From Senecio squalidus (taxonomy: Eukaryota > Streptophyta > Magnoliopsida > Asterales > Asteraceae), in contig CAJVGC010000592.1 in NCBI GenBank assembly GCA_910822075.1, positions 7,865,928 through 7,929,927 of the forward strand: a DNA stretch of 64,000 bases. Direction: 5' to 3'. Positions 61,233-64,000 of the stretch are shown here, piece by piece. Under the pieces are notes generated by a model that was not told the DNA's origin, did not search any database, and saw nothing but the letters and a program-made list of their open reading frames with translations. Made by a program: the position numbers and the translations under genes. Numbering within the stretch: the first letter of the stretch is position 1; each line of letters opens with the position of its first letter.

Positions 61233-61985
61233 CAGTGGCGAATCTAGGATTAGATCGAAGGTAGGTCCTTTAAAAAAAATTAGACGAGAGGAGTAAAGGC
61301 TTAAACAGGTCATTTGGTCAAACGGGTTAGCTTGTAGTTAGATGTACTATTCGTATTTGCTATCAAACACAAATATAATATTAAATAAACTATAGTCCTT
61401 ATGGCTATATTATTGGTATAGTTAAGGTGTTCGTAAGTACAATAAGTTTCTATTTCCTAAAATAGATTTAATATATTTAATTCATAAATTTAATTATGAT
61501 ATTTTAAGTCTCTAATATCCAGAATTTTCATCATTTTAAATATACATGCTAAATATAAAGAACTATAACATTATATTTATCACAAAAAAAAAGATACTAA
61601 GAATACAACTATTAATATAATAATTAAATATAAAGAACTATAACATTATATTTATCTTAAAAAAAAAAAGATACTAAGAATACTACTATTAATATAATAA
61701 TCTTAGTTGAATACTTATTGTTTATTAAAGTGAAAAACCCAAAAAATAAAACAAGGGTGAGATTTGATCCCTGGACCTTAGAAAACTCTATCTTTGTCTC
61801 CCTTGGTTTCTTACCACTGCGACAAACTCAACCTTTGTTTCCTTGCTCTCAAAACAATTATTAAGCTAGGTCCTTATCAGTTTTTCAGATAGGTCCTTCT
61901 AAAATTTTCTATATCGACTCTAAAGAATTTCGAGAACTAAGGTAGGTCCAAGGACCTACCTTGCCCTACTACAGATTCGCCTCTG
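61233..61985. mobile_element. Non-autonomous hAT-like element
   Basis: A 753-bp element with inverted ends CAGTGGCGAATC and GATTCGCCTCTG and an exact 8-bp target duplication AAACTATG (61225-61232, 61986-61993). An 8-bp duplication with CAG(T/A)G ends fits the hAT superfamily. It has no transposase frame. A 75-bp unit is tandemly doubled inside (61551-61700). Confidence 0.88.
61551..61700. repeat. 75-bp tandem duplication inside hAT element
   Basis: Two units starting AAATATAAAGAACTATAAC at 61551 and 61626, with few differences apart from the length of an A run. Confidence 0.85.
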
Positions 61986-62639
61986 AAACTATGTAATCTC
62001 TTTTGTAAGGAACTTTGAAATAAAACATACATCAAATTAAATAGCCAAAATATAATATAAACACAATTTCAGCGAAACTCTAACTCTCTATCTTAAATAT
62101 AAGTTATATTATTTTTAAGACATACAAAGGTTTCTAATAACTCTATGCAAGCAACTAAACATCCCTGACTATTGCATTTAATCTAATGTTTTAAAGTTGT
62201 ATCATCAAAATCAAACAGAAACAAAACATTTGAACGTTTGAACAAAGACATATATACGTATAAAAAATATCAAGAATTAGTGAAGCATAGTTACCTTAAT
62301 CCGCAAATGTCATTTTTTTTTTTCTTGTTTCTTTCTATAACTTTGCTTGTGCCCGTTTTGATACATGTACAGTTGAATCTATATATACCAAAAGAATTAA
62401 ATTCAAATGGAACCCTGTACGTCTGTATTGCCATGAATTCAACTGCATGTATTGCCATGAATCCACGTACGTGACACAAATTACACGTATTAGATTTTCA
62501 GACAGATTAACAAGAAAGATACCTAAAGTTCCAGAAATGTTTCTTTAGCCCTTGGCTTATTAATTACTTTTTATAAACTCTTGCATATTGCATGTAGTAG
62601 TAATTAAATGAGCTTATGTACAAAGATTTGTTATTCCAT
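61986..62639. other. Intergenic, no gene supported
   Basis: A+T-rich sequence. The open frames near 62238-62479 overlap on both strands and lack recognisable protein features. A CATGAATTCAACTGCATGTATTGC stretch with an internal repeat of ATTGCCATGAAT is the only structure noted. Confidence 0.4.
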
Positions 62640-63300
62640 ATCAAAAAACAAAAATAGATAGACCATAACTAGTAAAACTTATGCACATTAATTTGCTATT
62701 CTATATAAAAAAACATAAATATACATATAGTACTATTTACATTATTTATGCACATAGTTTAATAAACTTATACATCTAGACATTTACTTTTTAAACTTTA
62801 TACATCTAGACATTTACTTTCAAACTTATGTATATAGACCTTAGTTTTAAAAAAAATTAATGCATATTGTTTATAAACTAATGCACGACATTACTTTTAT
62901 AAACTTATGCACTTAGACATCACTTTTAATCAACTTATATACATTGTTTGTTTTAGCCTATGCACAACACATACTGTAAGACTAGAATTTTATAAATTTA
63001 TGCACATTGTTTGTTAAATCTATGCACTTAATATTAAAAAACCATAACTTATGACATAAGCATTACATTTATAAACTTATGCATGTAGACACTACTTTTA
63101 TACAAACTTAGGCACATTTTTTATATAAACTTGTCCACATACCATTGTAAAATTAGAATTTTATAATTTACATACTTAGACACTTTTTATAAACTTATAC
63201 ACATTGTTTGTTTACCTACATACTATTTGTAAAACATGAATTTTACAAAATTATGCACGTATACATTATATTTTTATAAACTTATACACATTGTTTCCAA
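62640..63300. repeat. Degenerate A+T-rich minisatellite (ACTTATGCACAT-type)
   Basis: Phrases such as TTTATAAACTTATGCACAT, TAGACATTACTTTT and CATTGTTTGTT recur more than ten times in varying order with a period of roughly 35-45 bp. Unit boundaries are poorly kept, so this is an old array. Confidence 0.65.
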
Positions 63301-63642
63301 CTACAAATCTACCCAGAAAATCTATATGATAGTAATTTATATATAACAAAAATATAAATACATAAATATCAATTATAAAACTTTATGCAGAAGTTTTATT
63401 ACTGCACATCAATAAAAATTTACATCTATATTTGCTATTTTATATCAAAAATTGAAATAGATAGGCTATCAATTACAATAAGTATGCATAGAGTTTTGAT
63501 ACTAAAATATCAAAAACTTGTTAGAAATTGAATAAACAGATATACATTTGCTTATTCGGAGCCATTGGTGAATTGTTTGAATGAATGGATTACAACGAGT
63601 TTTCATTGAAATCAAAGATTTTTGGGAGCAAAACGTGGATCC

Positions 63643-63752
63643 GATTGTATGATTGAAGAATTTATGGAACGGAATAGTTGATTTGATTGTATGATTGAAG
63701 AATTTATGGAACGGAATAGTTGATTTGATTGTATGATTAAGGAATTTGGGGA
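63643..63752. repeat. 42-bp tandem repeat, about 2.6 copies
   Basis: Units start GATTGTATGATTGAAG at 63643, 63685 and 63727; the first two are identical and the third is partial. The period is a multiple of three, so a minus-strand frame stays open across it, but nothing else supports a gene. Confidence 0.85.
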
Positions 63753-64000
63753 ACAATATCGAAGGTTTTGTGATGTAAAGTGACAGAAATGAAATATTTA
63801 GGCTCTTTAAATTTATTATGAAAAAGTCCTTGAAGTTCGATCAATTTCCAAAATCGTCAATGGGTGGACTTTTTGAAATAAACAAAAATGTTGATCAAAT
63901 GAATGTCTAGAATTGCTTTCTACGCCTTTTATTTAAAAAAAAAATTACATTATCCCACGTATATATATAGGAGTAGGATCAAATAAAAAGTCTTATATTT

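Noticed and set aside
63502..63756. Frame with 14-residue repeats (FFNHTIKSTIPFHK type)
   Set aside because: Produced by a 42-bp tandem repeat whose period happens to be divisible by three; no start context or homology.
1..64000. tRNA, rRNA, snRNA and microRNA genes
   Set aside because: I found no A/B-box cloverleaf, rRNA core or snRNA promoter pair. Hairpins seen are MITE or helitron structures. A covariance-model scan would be needed to exclude small RNAs.

Overview
This window looks like nuclear DNA of a flowering plant. Its genes have many short GT-AG introns, an A+T-rich background and dense transposable elements. The retroelement ORF types, the oxidosqualene cyclase pair and the helitron/MITE landscape suggest an asterid, most likely Asteraceae; that placement is inference. 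A run of N (11400-11500) shows it is a scaffold with a gap.

Layout. (1) 1-10848 and 20771-35782 are two arms of one large inverted repeat. Each arm carries, head to head with its own intergenic spacer, a RAD1 gene (9-1-1 DNA-damage clamp subunit) and an RWD/RBR-type E3 ubiquitin ligase gene. Once later insertions are removed the arms are almost the same length (about 10.54 and 10.55 kb). They differ by SNPs, small indels and clean presence/absence of transposons. Both RAD1 copies are intact. The RBR copy in the left arm is broken by an 8-bp deletion in RING1; the right copy is intact. Because the left arm ends beside the assembly gap, the pair may be a true inverted duplication or two haplotypes joined wrongly. 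(2) The centre (11.5-20.7 kb) holds a copia-type LTR, a third, diverged but intact RBR gene, a fold-back MULE MITE with a 9-bp target duplication, and a helitron carrying a decayed RPA-like gene. (3) The right arm contains a 3.6-kb Mutator-like element with 9-bp target duplication. It has captured two exons of the proteasome deubiquitinase RPN11 and a piece of another gene, and was itself hit by a 2.4-kb solo LTR. (4) 36.7-40.3 kb is a complete HSFA1-type heat stress transcription factor. (5) 41.0-55.8 kb holds two oxidosqualene cyclase copies in the same orientation: a 5'-truncated pseudogene and a complete 18-exon gene (759 aa) with unusual variants in two conserved motifs. Between them lie a CACTA-like remnant, the 3' end of a SIRE-like copia element with an env-like ORF, a broken plant-mobile-domain gene and a LINE fragment. 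(6) 55.8-64 kb is gene-poor: nested copia remnants, a Stowaway MITE, a hAT element and A+T-rich minisatellites.

Functionally the host genes are housekeeping or regulatory (DNA-damage checkpoint, ubiquitination, heat response) plus one specialised-metabolism gene (triterpene scaffold formation). I see no operon-like co-regulation. The main story is structural: duplication, gene decay, and transposons that copy or shuffle host exons.
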